The notes under the pieces: generated by a model | Told to the model about the DNA's origin: nothing | The model's database searches: none | Seen by the model: the letters and a program-made list of their open reading frames with translations, nothing else | Program-made: the position numbers and the translations under genes | Shown here: positions 27,048 through 36,075 of the stretch, in pieces | How positions within the stretch are numbered: position 1 is the stretch's first letter | Layout: each line of letters opens with the position of its first letter | NCBI RefSeq assembly: GCF_022811645.1 | Contig: NZ_CP094534.1 | Coordinates: 496,001-560,000, forward strand | Reading direction: 5' to 3' | Length of the DNA stretch: 64,000 nucleotides | Origin: Hymenobacter monticola | GTDB taxonomy: Bacteria; Bacteroidota; Bacteroidia; Cytophagales; Hymenobacteraceae

Positions 27048-27081
27048 AAAAAAGCCCGGCGATTACTCGTCGGGCTTTTTT
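27048..27081. terminator. Bidirectional terminator between frr and nadD
   Basis: A symmetrical hairpin AAAAAAGCCCG ... CGGGCTTTTTT that can serve both convergent transcripts. Confidence 0.88.
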
Positions 27082-27115
27082 GGTGGGTATTGTTTCCCGT
27101 AGCGTTTGCAAGGGT

Positions 27116-27703
27116 TTACGCAGGGGGCGCAGTGCTGTCTTGCTTCAGCAATTCTGCTTCGACGGCGGCGGGCACCAAGTAGCGGATGCTACGGCCGGCA
27201 CGCAGGCTTTCGCGGACGTAGGTCGCGGATATGTCAAGCAGAGGAGCAGATATAACCTGCACGCGCGGGAATGTGCTTAGGTCGGAAATTTCAGTGCCGG
27301 GACGCGGGTACACGTAGATGTCGACCTCGGCCAACAGGCGCGGCGCTTCCTGCCAGCGCGGCAGGCCGGGCAGGTTGTCGGAACCCATGAGGAGCACGAA
27401 ATCGTGCGCGGGGTAGCGCTGACGTAAAGCGTCGAGGGTGGCAATGGTGTAGCTGGGACGCGGCAGGCCGAACTCGATGGGCTCGGCGCGCAGGCGCGGG
27501 TTGCCGGCAATGGCCAGTTCAACCAAGCGCAGACGCTCGGCTTCGGGCCGGAGGTCGGCGGCTTGCTTGAAGGGGTTGTGGGGCGTGACAACGAGCCAGA
27601 CTTCGGCTAGGTCGGTGCGCGTGGCGAAGTGCTCGGCCAGGATGAGGTGGCCGATGTGTACGGGGTTGAACGAGCCGAAGAGCAGGCCGATGCGCCGGCT
27701 CAT
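27116..27703 (-). CDS. nadD: Nicotinate-nucleotide adenylyltransferase
   Basis: A 195-residue enzyme making deaminated NAD from nicotinate mononucleotide and ATP. The nucleotidyltransferase motif GSFNPVHIGH is at residues 10-19 and the second motif ISATYVR near residue 166. It overlaps gmk by 4 bp, so the two are translationally coupled. Confidence 0.95.
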   Translation of the reverse strand: MSRRIGLLFGSFNPVHIGHLILAEHFATRTDLAEVWLVVTPHNPFKQAADLRPEAERLRLVELAIAGNPRLRAEPIEFGLPRPSYTIATLDALRQRYPAHDFVLLMGSDNLPGLPRWQEAPRLLAEVDIYVYPRPGTEISDLSTFPRVQVISAPLLDISATYVRESLRAGRSIRYLVPAAVEAELLKQDSTAPPA

Positions 27704-28287
27704 ACCACGGCCGGCTCGGCGCTGATGAAGTCGCGCACGAGCTTCTCGGCGTGGGCGCTGGCTTCGTCGAGGTCGTCGTTGACAACGGTTACGTCGAACC
27801 GGTCTTCAAACGCCAACTCAAACTTGGCCTTGTACACCCGCGAAGAGATGCTGGATTGCGAATCGGTGGCGCGGGCTTGCAGGCGCTGTTCCAGGACTTC
27901 AATAGACGGCGGGCGGACGAAAATGGCCAGCGCACGGTCCTTGTAGAAGTCCTTGATGCTGAGGCCACCTTTCACGTCCACGTCGAGGATGGCGTGCTTG
28001 CCGCTGTCCCAGATGCGTTCGATTTCCGACTTGAGCGTGCCGTAGAAAGCACCCTCGTAGACTTCCTCCCATTCCACAAATTCGTCGTGACGAATCTTGT
28101 CCTGGAATTCATCAGCCGTGATGAAATAGTAGTCCTTGCCGTTCTCCTCGGCCCGGCCGCGACGGTCGCGGGTGCAGGCCGAAATGGAAAAGCTCAGCTC
28201 CGGCACCCGTTCCATGAGCCGGTGCACAATGGTGGTTTTGCCCGCGCCCGAAGGCGCCGAAAACACAATGATTTTGCCTTGCATCAC
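27700..28287 (-). CDS. gmk: Guanylate kinase
   Basis: A 195-residue enzyme converting GMP to GDP. The P-loop SAPSGAGKTT is at residues 10-19, and the GMP-binding part includes SISACTRDRRGRAEENGKDYYFI and EVYEGAFYGTLKSEI. It sits upstream of and overlaps nadD, and lies 26 bp after the small anti-sigma-like gene. Confidence 0.96.
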   Translation of the reverse strand: MMQGKIIVFSAPSGAGKTTIVHRLMERVPELSFSISACTRDRRGRAEENGKDYYFITADEFQDKIRHDEFVEWEEVYEGAFYGTLKSEIERIWDSGKHAILDVDVKGGLSIKDFYKDRALAIFVRPPSIEVLEQRLQARATDSQSSISSRVYKAKFELAFEDRFDVTVVNDDLDEASAHAEKLVRDFISAEPAVV

Positions 28288-28313
28288 GCAAAGCTAAGCC
28301 GCCGAACCCGGTA

Positions 28314-28613
28314 TTAGGCCATTACGGCACCTACACGGGCCAAAATGGAGCTGTGGAGGGTGGCGGGCGTCGACGGGGAGGACACGCGCTGCTTCAGGAA
28401 AGAGATGAAGATGCGCTGCTTCTCGATGTCGTCGAAGCAAGGCGAGCAGTCGTTGGCGTGGTCGATGAGGTAATCCTCTTCTTCCATGGTCAGGGGCTGG
28501 CCTTCGATGAATTGGTCAAGTACAGTATTCACGCGTTCACAGTCGGGGCCGTTGTCGGGGGTAGCAGCAACGGGGGCCGACGTATTGGTTTTAGTAGTAG
28601 CAGCTGGGGTCAT
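28314..28613 (-). CDS. Small zinc-finger-like (anti-sigma type) protein
   Basis: A 99-residue protein with the signature H-x3-C-x2-C (HANDCSPC, near residue 58), the core of the zinc-finger anti-sigma fold. It lies 77 bp downstream of an ECF sigma-factor gene on the same strand. There is no membrane helix, so if it is an anti-sigma factor it is a soluble one. The start is set at MTPAATTK; an ATG 11 codons upstream is possible. Confidence 0.78.
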   Translation of the reverse strand: MTPAATTKTNTSAPVAATPDNGPDCERVNTVLDQFIEGQPLTMEEEDYLIDHANDCSPCFDDIEKQRIFISFLKQRVSSPSTPATLHSSILARVGAVMA

Positions 28614-28690
28614 AATTGAAAATGCCGGGAAAGAAGTGAACGCCAATGGGATGCGACCTAGGTACCGACTAGATGCGCTTGTCGGGAGGG

Positions 28691-29335
28691 TTAATTATTT
28701 TCGGGGTCGGTTAGTTCCGTTTCGTCGTCAATAGCGTCATTGCCATATCCCATTGATTGGGCGTATTTCTCCAGCTTATCCTTGAGGAAATTGCGGGCCC
28801 GGTGCAGGCGCGAACGCACGGTACCAATCGGAATATCAAGCACTTTGGCCATTTCCTCGTAGGTAAATCCTTCCAGGTCGCAGAGAATGATGACGGTGCG
28901 AAAATCGACCGGCAAAGAATTTAGTGCGCTGGCCACTTCGTCGCCAATGAGGTCGCGGGCCGACTGCTGGCGCATGTCAGACGATGAGGCGCCTACTTCG
29001 CCCTCGGCCTCCACGTCGTCGGGGTTGTAATAGCCCTCAATCTCGCTGTAATCGACCTTGGCGGGCTGCTTGCTCTTCTTGCGGAAGTCGTTGATGAACG
29101 AATTCTTCAGGATGCGGAAAAGCCACGCCTTGGCGTTGGTGCCGGGCTCGAAGTACTCGAAAAAGCGGTACGCCTTGAGGTAGGTTTCCTGCACGAGGTC
29201 GTTGGCATCGTCCTCGTCGAGGGTGAGCCGGTAGGCAAAGTTGTAGAGCGGGTCGAGCACGGGCATGAGCTCGGCCTGGAAGCGGCGGTCTTTTTCCTCT
29301 TTGCTCAGTTTAACCCGTTCGGGAGAATCGCTCAT
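28691..29335 (-). CDS. ECF-type RNA polymerase sigma factor
   Basis: A 214-residue sigma-70 family member. Region 2 includes LYNFAYRLTLDEDDANDLVQETYLKAYRFF and AWLFRILKNSFINDFRK. Region 4 includes LPVDFRTVIILCDLEGFTYEEMAKVLDIPIGTVRSRLHRAR. An acidic stretch of about 40 residues links them. The start MSDSPERV is chosen because the 48 codons upstream in the open frame lack sigma-like sequence. The next gene is its likely anti-sigma partner. The stimulus is unknown. Confidence 0.92.
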   Translation of the reverse strand: MSDSPERVKLSKEEKDRRFQAELMPVLDPLYNFAYRLTLDEDDANDLVQETYLKAYRFFEYFEPGTNAKAWLFRILKNSFINDFRKKSKQPAKVDYSEIEGYYNPDDVEAEGEVGASSSDMRQQSARDLIGDEVASALNSLPVDFRTVIILCDLEGFTYEEMAKVLDIPIGTVRSRLHRARNFLKDKLEKYAQSMGYGNDAIDDETELTDPENN

Positions 29336-29626
29336 ACAGGTGGGCGGGGGAAATTGCAGGTTGAAACCTACGAAGGAATAGGGAATTAGGAAAAAAATCG
29401 GCAGAATTAACAACTCGTGAAAGCGGGTGGCCAGGTTGCTTTCTGCCGGCGCGAAGCTACCCAGCAAAGCGCGTTTCAAGGCATTAAAAACACCTAAAAA
29501 CGCACTGCCGACGGGCCAGGCGCAGCCCGATGTACGCAGGGCAACGCCCGCTAGGTTGCGTAACGGCCGTTAACTAACAAACCAAGTAGTCGAATTGGCC
29601 GGAATATGTTTAGCAGAGCCCGGCTT
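29336..29626. other. 291-bp region upstream of the sigma factor
   Basis: No gene is visible. On the minus strand TAGCTTCG (29452-29459) with TTG 17 nt upstream is a near-consensus promoter for the sigma gene, one base off TAnnTTTG. The rest holds no repeat or further motif that I can support. Confidence 0.4.
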
Positions 29627-30763
29627 TTATCCCACAGACAAGGGTTGCCAAGCCGCTACCTGCGCTGCCACGGCCGCCGCCTCAATGGCCCGGATGCAGG
29701 TGCAGGCGGCGGGCTGCTGGCGGCAGTCCTCGCAGTTAGGCTTGTCGAACACCATAAACTTGGCGTGCGGACCTAGCGGGGCCCAGCGGCCGGGGTGCAT
29801 GGGCCGGATAGGCGGGTAAAGACCCAGCGCGTGGCGGCCCAGTGCGGCAGCCAGGTGCAGCGGGCCGGTGCTGCCGGCCACGAGGCCATCGGCGGCGGCG
29901 ATGAAGGCCATGAACTGCGGCAGGCTGAGTTGGCCGGTGAGGTCGGCGGCGAGGAAGGCGGCATTTTGCTTGAGCCAATCAGCAAGCTCCTCCCCTTCTG
30001 CCGCCGTACCGGTGACAAAAACGCGGTGGCCGGCCTGGTGCAGCAGACGGGCGAGCTGGCCGAAATTATCGAGGCCCCACTCGCGGGCGCTGCCGCGGCT
30101 GCGTGGGTGCAGGATGACGTTGAGCTGACCAGGCTGGCGCTGCTGAAGCAGTAGTTGCCACTGCCCCGCCAGCGGCTCGGTGGCTTGCAGGCGCACCAAT
30201 TTGGCTATTTCGGACAGTGGCGGGGGTACAGGCTGCCAATCCGGTTCTGCAATGGAAGAATTACCCCACGAAAAGATGCTCTGCTTGAAGTTCGATTTCC
30301 ATTGACCTCGTTGTTCTTCTACATCTAAAGGCAGCACTAGCAGCATATTGAGTTGTGCTTCGTGGTAAGAAGAATTACGCCGGCTTAAGCTCACTAGCCG
30401 GTTACAAGTGAACCAATGAAACCAACGGTTGCGCGTACCAATGCTTCGCCACATGCCGGCTTTAGAAGCCAGCCTGGCAAGTTTGCGGTTAGGAAAAACG
30501 TGCAGAATAGCACTTGCATTCCACGCTTGAATAGAGGCTATCTGATAATCCTTGGAGTGCTGCTCTAACTCGTCGTAATTGATAAAATCATCGACCCACG
30601 GGCAGGCGGCGGCCACGGGCGCAGTATAGGTGCGACCAATGAGCACCACCCGGCAGCCTGGAAACAATTGTTTCAGCCGGCCACACACCGGTAGAGTCAA
30701 TACTACGTCGCCGATGGCATCGGTGCGGGAGACGAGGAAGGTACGGAGCGTTACGGGGCTCAT
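29627..30763 (-). CDS. Glycosyltransferase family 9 (heptosyltransferase-like)
   Basis: A 378-residue enzyme resembling LPS heptosyltransferases. The N-terminal FLVSRTDAIGDVVLTLPV is the GT9 signature, and GLVAGSTGPLHLAAALGRHALGLYPP marks the C-terminal nucleotide-sugar site. The C-terminus has a cluster of cysteines (NCEDCRQQPAACTC) that might bind a metal. It overlaps the upstream GT2 gene by 4 bp, so both probably build the LPS core. Confidence 0.9.
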   Translation of the reverse strand: MSPVTLRTFLVSRTDAIGDVVLTLPVCGRLKQLFPGCRVVLIGRTYTAPVAAACPWVDDFINYDELEQHSKDYQIASIQAWNASAILHVFPNRKLARLASKAGMWRSIGTRNRWFHWFTCNRLVSLSRRNSSYHEAQLNMLLVLPLDVEEQRGQWKSNFKQSIFSWGNSSIAEPDWQPVPPPLSEIAKLVRLQATEPLAGQWQLLLQQRQPGQLNVILHPRSRGSAREWGLDNFGQLARLLHQAGHRVFVTGTAAEGEELADWLKQNAAFLAADLTGQLSLPQFMAFIAAADGLVAGSTGPLHLAAALGRHALGLYPPIRPMHPGRWAPLGPHAKFMVFDKPNCEDCRQQPAACTCIRAIEAAAVAAQVAAWQPLSVG

Positions 30764-31527
30764 GCTTCGGCGCTTTCGGTGCGGGTTTTCAGCTTGGCAA
30801 ATTTCAGGAACACGCCCCAGGCTGAGATGCCGGCGATGCACAGCCCAGCGAAGCCATCGAGCAAACCCAGCCGGAAAAAGTAGCCGTGCACAAATTTCCA
30901 GAGCGGCTTGAGCAGCAGGTGAAACAGACCCACGTTGGTTTTGCCGCGCAAGGCCAGCTCTTGGGCCGTGATGCTGGTGAACTTGTTGAGCTGGCTGACG
31001 TGCTGGGCAATGCTGTGGTAGCTGTAGTGCAGGGCGTGGCCAGCGAGCGGGCCGGTGGTCTGGCCGGCATCGGCCTCGAATTTCTCGTGCAGGAGCAGCC
31101 CAGTCCAGCGGCCCAGGCGGCGGTCGTAGAGGCGCAGCTTGCGGTCGGGGTACCAGCCGCCGTGGCGCACCCAGTGGCCGCAGTAGTTGGTGAGGCGGGC
31201 GAGGCTATAGGCGGCGTGCTGCCAGTTTTGCTTGGCCGCGCGGATGGACTGGCGCAGCTCCTCGGTCAGCACCTCGTCGGCGTCGAGCTGGAGGACATGG
31301 TCGAACCGGGCTTGGCTGGTGGCGTAGTTTTTCTGCTCCACGTAGCCGGCAAAGGCGTGCTGGATGACGCGGGCACCGTGCTGCCGGCAGAGGTCCACGG
31401 TGGCGTCGGTGGAGAAGGAATCGACCACCAGCACATCGTCGGCCACGTCGCCCAGCGCTTCTAGGCAACGGACGATGTTGGCTTCTTCGTTAAAAGTGAT
31501 GATGACGACGGAAAGCGGGACGGGCAT
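30760..31527 (-). CDS. Glycosyltransferase family 2 (LPS core type)
   Basis: A GT-A fold enzyme of 255 residues, similar to WaaE/KdtX-type core transferases. LSVVIITFNEEANI opens the domain, DDVLVVDSFSTDATV carries the nucleotide-binding aspartate, and LQLDADEVLT is the DxD metal site. The C-terminus has one hydrophobic segment (LLDGFAGLCIAGISAWGVFL) that could attach it to the membrane. The start is MPVPLSVV; the upstream open frame is not conserved. Confidence 0.9.
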   Translation of the reverse strand: MPVPLSVVIITFNEEANIVRCLEALGDVADDVLVVDSFSTDATVDLCRQHGARVIQHAFAGYVEQKNYATSQARFDHVLQLDADEVLTEELRQSIRAAKQNWQHAAYSLARLTNYCGHWVRHGGWYPDRKLRLYDRRLGRWTGLLLHEKFEADAGQTTGPLAGHALHYSYHSIAQHVSQLNKFTSITAQELALRGKTNVGLFHLLLKPLWKFVHGYFFRLGLLDGFAGLCIAGISAWGVFLKFAKLKTRTESAEA

Positions 31528-31534
31528 GGGCGGG

Positions 31535-31542
31535 CAAAGGTA
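31535..31542 (-). promoter_or_regulatory. -7 element almost touching the GT2 start
   Basis: TACCTTTG on the minus strand, an exact TAnnTTTG match, with its last base only 8 nt before the GT2 ATG. If used, the mRNA would be nearly leaderless. Confidence 0.45.
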
Positions 31543-31609
31543 AGCGGAGGCCGAATGCGGGGCGACGGCCATCTTTAACGACAGCAAGCGCTCTATCTCT
31601 TCAGATTTC

Positions 31610-32809
31610 ATGGATTTTGACCCCAATGGCCATCACGTATACCGCATCGAGCGGGGCTGGCGCGTGTTTTTCTACGTTTTGGTGCCTCCGTTGCTCTTGT
31701 TGCTGGTTGGCATGCCGGTGTGGGAATGGCAACGGCATACGGGACGTCTGCTGGCTTGGCTGGCTTATTCAGCCATGCCGTTGGGCTTTGCAGCTTTCTT
31801 CCTCTACGGTCTAGCTGAAATCATCAAAAGCCGCACTGTAATTGCCAATGGCGTCATTACCCAAGCTGGCGCACTGAGCACAACCAGCCTGCAGCTCGTG
31901 GAAATCAGAGGCTTTCAGGTTGACAGAAACTACTTGCGATTTATTCCGACGGATAAGCGTAAGCGTCCAGTTAAAATCAGTTTGCTGACGGAGCATGTAG
32001 GTGAAATAATAGCGTGGGCCAACGACTATTATCCCAGCTTAAACCGTGAAAATAAAAAGACCGCCGCAGCATCTCCGGTGCAAGAAGCCCTTGTGCCAGC
32101 GCCTTTTGCCGAGCTGTCCGGCTCGGGTCGCAAACTGGCCGAAGCACAACAGACGGCCCGGCTGTTAAATTGGTGTAGCTGGCTGACCGTCCCTTGGCTT
32201 CTTTTCTACCCCGAACCTTACACGCTGGCTATTTCGGCAGGGTTGCTGCTACCCCTGGCGGCCATTGCCGCACAGTGGCTTTACCCGGGTATGTTGAGGG
32301 CCGATGAACCGGATGCCGCGCCCGCTCCGTCATTGGGTGTAAGCCTGTCAATTCCCAGTATTGGCTTGTTTGTCCGGATGCTGTTAGATGCGGAGCTGGT
32401 TAGCACTGCAACCATTCAGACGTGGGCATACCCGGCAGGAGGTGGCTTTGCCTTGCTCTTACTGGCCGGAGGTTGGAAGCAATTGTTTGGTAAAAACGGA
32501 AACGGCGGCCCGATTATCATCATTCTCATAGCGGCGGTGCTGTACGGCTACAGTGCCCCGGTGGCTTATAACGTGGCCTTCGATACCGGCCGGCCGGCTG
32601 ACTACCGGCCTGTCCTGCTGCGGAAGTACATCAACGACGACGAACTACCCGGCTTCAGCGCGGTAGTGGAGCCGTGGGGGCCTTTCTCCGACTCAACCAC
32701 GGTGCACGTGAGCAAGGCTTATTACCACCGGTTGCGGCCCGGCAACCGCTTGCGGGTGCGCCTCATGCCGGGCGCGTTGGGCATTCCGTGGTTTAAGGTG
32801 CAAGAGTAG
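31610..32809 (+). CDS. Hypothetical polytopic membrane protein
   Basis: A 399-residue protein I do not recognise. Two membrane helices near residues 18-70 are followed by a soluble domain (residues 75-150, PH-like in its alternating strands), then four or more helices between about 165 and 320, and a C-terminal extracytoplasmic domain (ADYRPVLLRKYINDDE onward). It diverges from the glycosyltransferase pair with 82 bp between starts. Codon use is less GC-biased than its neighbours in places. Confidence 0.7.
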   Translation: MDFDPNGHHVYRIERGWRVFFYVLVPPLLLLLVGMPVWEWQRHTGRLLAWLAYSAMPLGFAAFFLYGLAEIIKSRTVIANGVITQAGALSTTSLQLVEIRGFQVDRNYLRFIPTDKRKRPVKISLLTEHVGEIIAWANDYYPSLNRENKKTAAASPVQEALVPAPFAELSGSGRKLAEAQQTARLLNWCSWLTVPWLLFYPEPYTLAISAGLLLPLAAIAAQWLYPGMLRADEPDAAPAPSLGVSLSIPSIGLFVRMLLDAELVSTATIQTWAYPAGGGFALLLLAGGWKQLFGKNGNGGPIIIILIAAVLYGYSAPVAYNVAFDTGRPADYRPVLLRKYINDDELPGFSAVVEPWGPFSDSTTVHVSKAYYHRLRPGNRLRVRLMPGALGIPWFKVQE

Positions 32810-32913
32810 GGACCGCACCGCTTGAATGGGTATACGCAGCCCCGTACTATGTTTTTCCGTATGGCAAGCCGCACTCCGTGCGTAACTTGCGCCCGCATTC
32901 GTTTTCCCCTACA

Positions 32914-33144
32914 ATGAAAAAAACGCTCCTCCCCGGCCTGCTGGCCGCTGCCCTGCTGTCGTTCACGCTGCCGTCCTGCGGTCCTTCGGCCACGGAGGGT
33001 GACGACGATATCGCCACCGCCACGCTGCCGCCCCTGCCCGCCGCGCCCGACACCACCAAGGGTGCCAAGCAAGCCGAGCAGTTCCGCGAGCTGAACGCCG
33101 TGAACGCCACCGAAGACATCAAAAAAATGCAGCCCCAGATGTAA
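32914..33144 (+). CDS. Small putative lipoprotein
   Basis: A 76-residue protein with a signal sequence (KKTLLPGLLAAALLSFTLPSC) ending in a lipobox-like LPSC, so the cysteine near residue 21 would be lipidated. The mature part is short, acidic and proline-rich, without a domain I recognise. The start at MKKTLLPG is preferred over an ATG 12 codons upstream. Confidence 0.68.
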   Translation: MKKTLLPGLLAAALLSFTLPSCGPSATEGDDDIATATLPPLPAAPDTTKGAKQAEQFRELNAVNATEDIKKMQPQM

Positions 33145-33165
33145 TCTGGCTCTTGGCCGCTACGT

Positions 33166-33211
33166 AATGAGCAATGAATAATGCCGGCTTCGGCGTTTTT
33201 CATTGCTCATT
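33166..33211 (+). terminator. Inverted repeat/terminator after the small lipoprotein
   Basis: A 12-bp perfect stem AATGAGCAATGA / TCATTGCTCATT with an inner GCCGGCTTCGGC hairpin, followed by TTTTG on the plus strand. An ATG inside it opens a longer reading frame for the next gene, but that start is rejected. Confidence 0.7.
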
Positions 33212-33254
33212 TTTGTTGCCGGATATTTCCCTATTCCCCTTTGCCCCACATCCC

Positions 33255-33773
33255 TTGGCTACTGACACTTACACCATCCGCCGCGGCGTCGAAGCCGATT
33301 TGCCCCAGGTACTGGGCCTGATTCATGAGTTGGCGCTATACGAGCGCGCGCCGGAGGCCGTGACCAACACGCTGACGGCCATGCAGCGCGATGGCTTTGG
33401 CCCGGCGCCCATTTTCGGATTTTTCGTGCTTGAAAACGAGACGGCCGAGATTATCGGCCTCGCCCTGTTCTACACCGCTTATTCGACCTGGAAGGGCCGA
33501 ATGCTTTACCTGGAAGACTTAGTGGTGACGGAAGCGGCGCGGCGCGGCGGCTTGGGCCGGCTGCTCTTCGATGCCGTGGTGGCCGAGGCCCGCGCTACCG
33601 GCGCCGTGCGCCTGAAGTGGCAGGTGCTGAACTGGAACGAGCCCGCCATTGCCTTCTACCAGAAGCTGGGCGCTACCATCGAGAGCGAGTGGTTTAATGG
33701 CAACCTCGACGAGGCGCAGCTTGCCAGCTACGCCGTAGCGCCAGCGGCTTCGGTGGCAGTGGCTGCTAAATAG
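33255..33773 (+). CDS. GNAT family N-acetyltransferase
   Basis: A 172-residue acetyltransferase. Motif A is visible as LYLEDLVVTEAARRGGLGRLLFDAVV (acetyl-CoA pyrophosphate loop), followed by WNEPAIAFYQKLGA, the GNAT motif B. The start is a TTG (codon for MATDTYTIRRG) because the only upstream ATG in frame is within the terminator hairpin. It resembles polyamine or diamine acetyltransferases, but the substrate cannot be told. Confidence 0.85.
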   Translation: MATDTYTIRRGVEADLPQVLGLIHELALYERAPEAVTNTLTAMQRDGFGPAPIFGFFVLENETAEIIGLALFYTAYSTWKGRMLYLEDLVVTEAARRGGLGRLLFDAVVAEARATGAVRLKWQVLNWNEPAIAFYQKLGATIESEWFNGNLDEAQLASYAVAPAASVAVAAK

Positions 33774-33805
33774 GTCGGAGCCAAATTCTGAGGGCCTTCG
33801 AAACA

Positions 33806-33841
33806 AAAAGCCCGTTGTGCATCACAGCACGACGGGCTTTT
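33806..33841. terminator. Bidirectional terminator
   Basis: A long stem AAAAGCCCGTTGTGC / AGCACGACGGGCTTTT between convergent genes, with one mismatch, and T-runs on both strands. Confidence 0.85.
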
Positions 33842-33865
33842 CTACGTTTAATCCCAGCCAGAAAA

Positions 33866-35992
33866 TCAGTACCGCATAAACTTGCGGTTGCCGGTTTTCC
33901 CTTGCGCATCTTGCCAGCGCAAGATGTAGAAACCCGGAATGAGACTGGCAATGCTGAAGGGCACCACGTTCAGGCCGGCAGAAAGGGTGACGGAGCTGGT
34001 GCTCAGACGGCGGCCCAGCCGGTCGTAGATGCGGAAGATGACCGTGCCATCGGCGGCGGTGGGGTATTGCAGGCGCAGCACATCGCCCGTCACCGGATTG
34101 GGGAAAATGGAAACCGCCACGCTGGCTCCTTCGGTGGTGACGAGGGCGGGCGCCGCGTTGTCGAGCGAGCCGTTGGGGCGCAGCAGGCGCAGGCGGTAGT
34201 AGTGTAGGCCGCCGGGCGTTTGCGCGTCCAGGTACTGGTACTGGGCCGCGGGCGGGCGGGTAGTCACGGTGGCCAGGCGCGTCCAGGCAGTGGTGTCGCC
34301 GCCGAGGCTGCGTTCCACCACGAAGCTGCTCAGGAAACATTCATCGCGGGTGGCCCAGGTGAGGGTGGTGCCCGTGCCGGCGGCGTACTGCGCCCCAAAA
34401 CCGGTGAGTGGTGCCGGCAGCAGGGCCGGGCCGCCGCAGCCCAGTAGAAGGAAGCTACGCCCCCGCAGCACCTGGCGGCCACCGGCCACGTCGCTGTTGG
34501 CGTTGAGGGCCCGGGTGTTTTGGCCGCGGGCCACGGCGTAGTGCATCACGGCCCCGGGCAGGATGAGGTGGGTGAGCTGCTGGGCATGCCCCAACTCGTG
34601 CACGGCCACGGATTCAAAATCAATCTGTCCCAGCGAACCAATAGCCGGCGCGGGTCCAAACTGGAAGTTGGCCCCGTCATCAAACTGCATGTCGATTTCC
34701 TTCACCCAAAACACCACCTCGCCGCTGGGCGCGTAGCAGCCGCGGTAGTAGCTGGTGGTGCGGCCCAGCACCTGGGCCGGCAGTTCGTTGCCGGCGTCGA
34801 AGGCCACCACGTTCTGGCCGTCTTCGGCGATGACGTTGCTGGGGTTGGCGGCGGCCACGTCCCAGTTCATGCCCGTTTGGCAGCGCCAGGTGGCCAGGGC
34901 CCGCTGCCAGGCTGCCGCGGCGCCGGCCGCGAAACCAGGCCCAAACCGGAAGCTGATGCCGCCGGTGGCATTGAGCGCAATGTGGTTGGGGCGTTGCAGA
35001 ATGGTGCCGTCGGTGTTTTCCACGTTGGTGAGGGCGTAGATGACGGTAACGGCGCTGGCGCTTTCCACCACCGACTGGTCTGAGGTGGTGACGCGGACGG
35101 TGCCTGAGCCGGCCGGGTGGCCGTTGCTGGCGGGCGAGCCGCCGTTGGCGGCCGACGGCACCCGCACTTCAATGCGGTTATTGGTCCAGCGGAGGTAGTC
35201 GGCATCGCGGGCCTTGACGCGGGTGCTGCCGCCGTCGTCGGCGTTACGAAAGTCGACGAAGCCCGTGCCCCGGCTGTTGCCAAACCCGTCGCCGGTGATG
35301 GTAAGCACCGCGCCGGTGCCGGCGGGCAGGGTTTGGGGCGAGAAGCTGCTGATGGTGGGGGCCATGTTGCGCCGGCTGGGCGTGGCCGCGGGCACTAGCG
35401 CCGTATTCGCTTGCAAGAGCTGGCGGGGCTGGCCGGTCAGGCTGCTTATGCCTTTGAAAAAAGACGCGTCCAGGGCCGCATAAGTGCGGAATGGCTCGGC
35501 GGCAGTACGCTCGGTTGGGTTGAATTCGATGAAGCCCTGCTGGCTGGCGTAGGGCGTGTAGGCATTGGCGCCGGCAGGCAGCCCCGGCCAAGGCGTATGG
35601 GTCAGGAAAAAGACGCCTTGCTGGCCGGGGGCCAGCTGCAGGGTGTTGGTGAGGACCTGCTGGTCGAGCCCGAGCCGGCCGCCTTCGGTGACGAGCACGA
35701 GGCCGGTGGTGTCGGTCACCTGGCCTTTCAGCAGCGAAAAGACGCGCAGCCGGTGCCGTGTGAACAGGCGCGTGTGGCCGGCGTTCCAGAAGCCTTGGGC
35801 ATCGAGCACCTGGGCTTCGACCACCAGCGCCGCCTGCCGGGCGCGCCGGGCCGGGTCGACGGGCTGCATGAGGCAGTGCAGCTCCGGCGCGGGCGTCTGG
35901 GCGCGGACGCCTGAGCTTCCAACTGCCAGCAGCGTCAGCACACCTGCCGTCCGGCCACTCAAAACGCGAAGAAATGGTATCGAAAACGGCAT
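33866..35992 (-). CDS. Secreted metzincin-type metalloprotease with IPT domain and T9SS tail
   Basis: A 708-residue protein. It has a signal peptide (residues 1-33), an N-terminal beta domain, an IPT/TIG-like domain (near 210-310, PTISSFSPQTLPAGTGAVLTITGDGFG), and a protease domain with HELGHAQQLTH at 465-475, a matrixin-like HExGHxxxxxH zinc site. A fibronectin-like segment follows, then a type IX secretion C-terminal domain (VSIFPNPVTGD to the end). It is exported across the outer membrane and probably cell-surface bound. It lacks the Gly of the classical HExxHxxGxxH motif at the usual place. Confidence 0.85.
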   Translation of the reverse strand: MPFSIPFLRVLSGRTAGVLTLLAVGSSGVRAQTPAPELHCLMQPVDPARRARQAALVVEAQVLDAQGFWNAGHTRLFTRHRLRVFSLLKGQVTDTTGLVLVTEGGRLGLDQQVLTNTLQLAPGQQGVFFLTHTPWPGLPAGANAYTPYASQQGFIEFNPTERTAAEPFRTYAALDASFFKGISSLTGQPRQLLQANTALVPAATPSRRNMAPTISSFSPQTLPAGTGAVLTITGDGFGNSRGTGFVDFRNADDGGSTRVKARDADYLRWTNNRIEVRVPSAANGGSPASNGHPAGSGTVRVTTSDQSVVESASAVTVIYALTNVENTDGTILQRPNHIALNATGGISFRFGPGFAAGAAAAWQRALATWRCQTGMNWDVAAANPSNVIAEDGQNVVAFDAGNELPAQVLGRTTSYYRGCYAPSGEVVFWVKEIDMQFDDGANFQFGPAPAIGSLGQIDFESVAVHELGHAQQLTHLILPGAVMHYAVARGQNTRALNANSDVAGGRQVLRGRSFLLLGCGGPALLPAPLTGFGAQYAAGTGTTLTWATRDECFLSSFVVERSLGGDTTAWTRLATVTTRPPAAQYQYLDAQTPGGLHYYRLRLLRPNGSLDNAAPALVTTEGASVAVSIFPNPVTGDVLRLQYPTAADGTVIFRIYDRLGRRLSTSSVTLSAGLNVVPFSIASLIPGFYILRWQDAQGKTGNRKFMRY

Positions 35993-36075
35993 AAGCAAAA
36001 TAGAGTCAATGCAGCCCAAGATACGGAAAACCGGGTGCTGCCGGCTTCATGGCACCGTTTTCTGAGAAGCGCAGG

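Noticed and set aside
33174..33254. Upstream ATG start for the GNAT gene
   Set aside because: It lies inside a 12-bp terminator stem; TTG at 33255 fits the family N-terminus.
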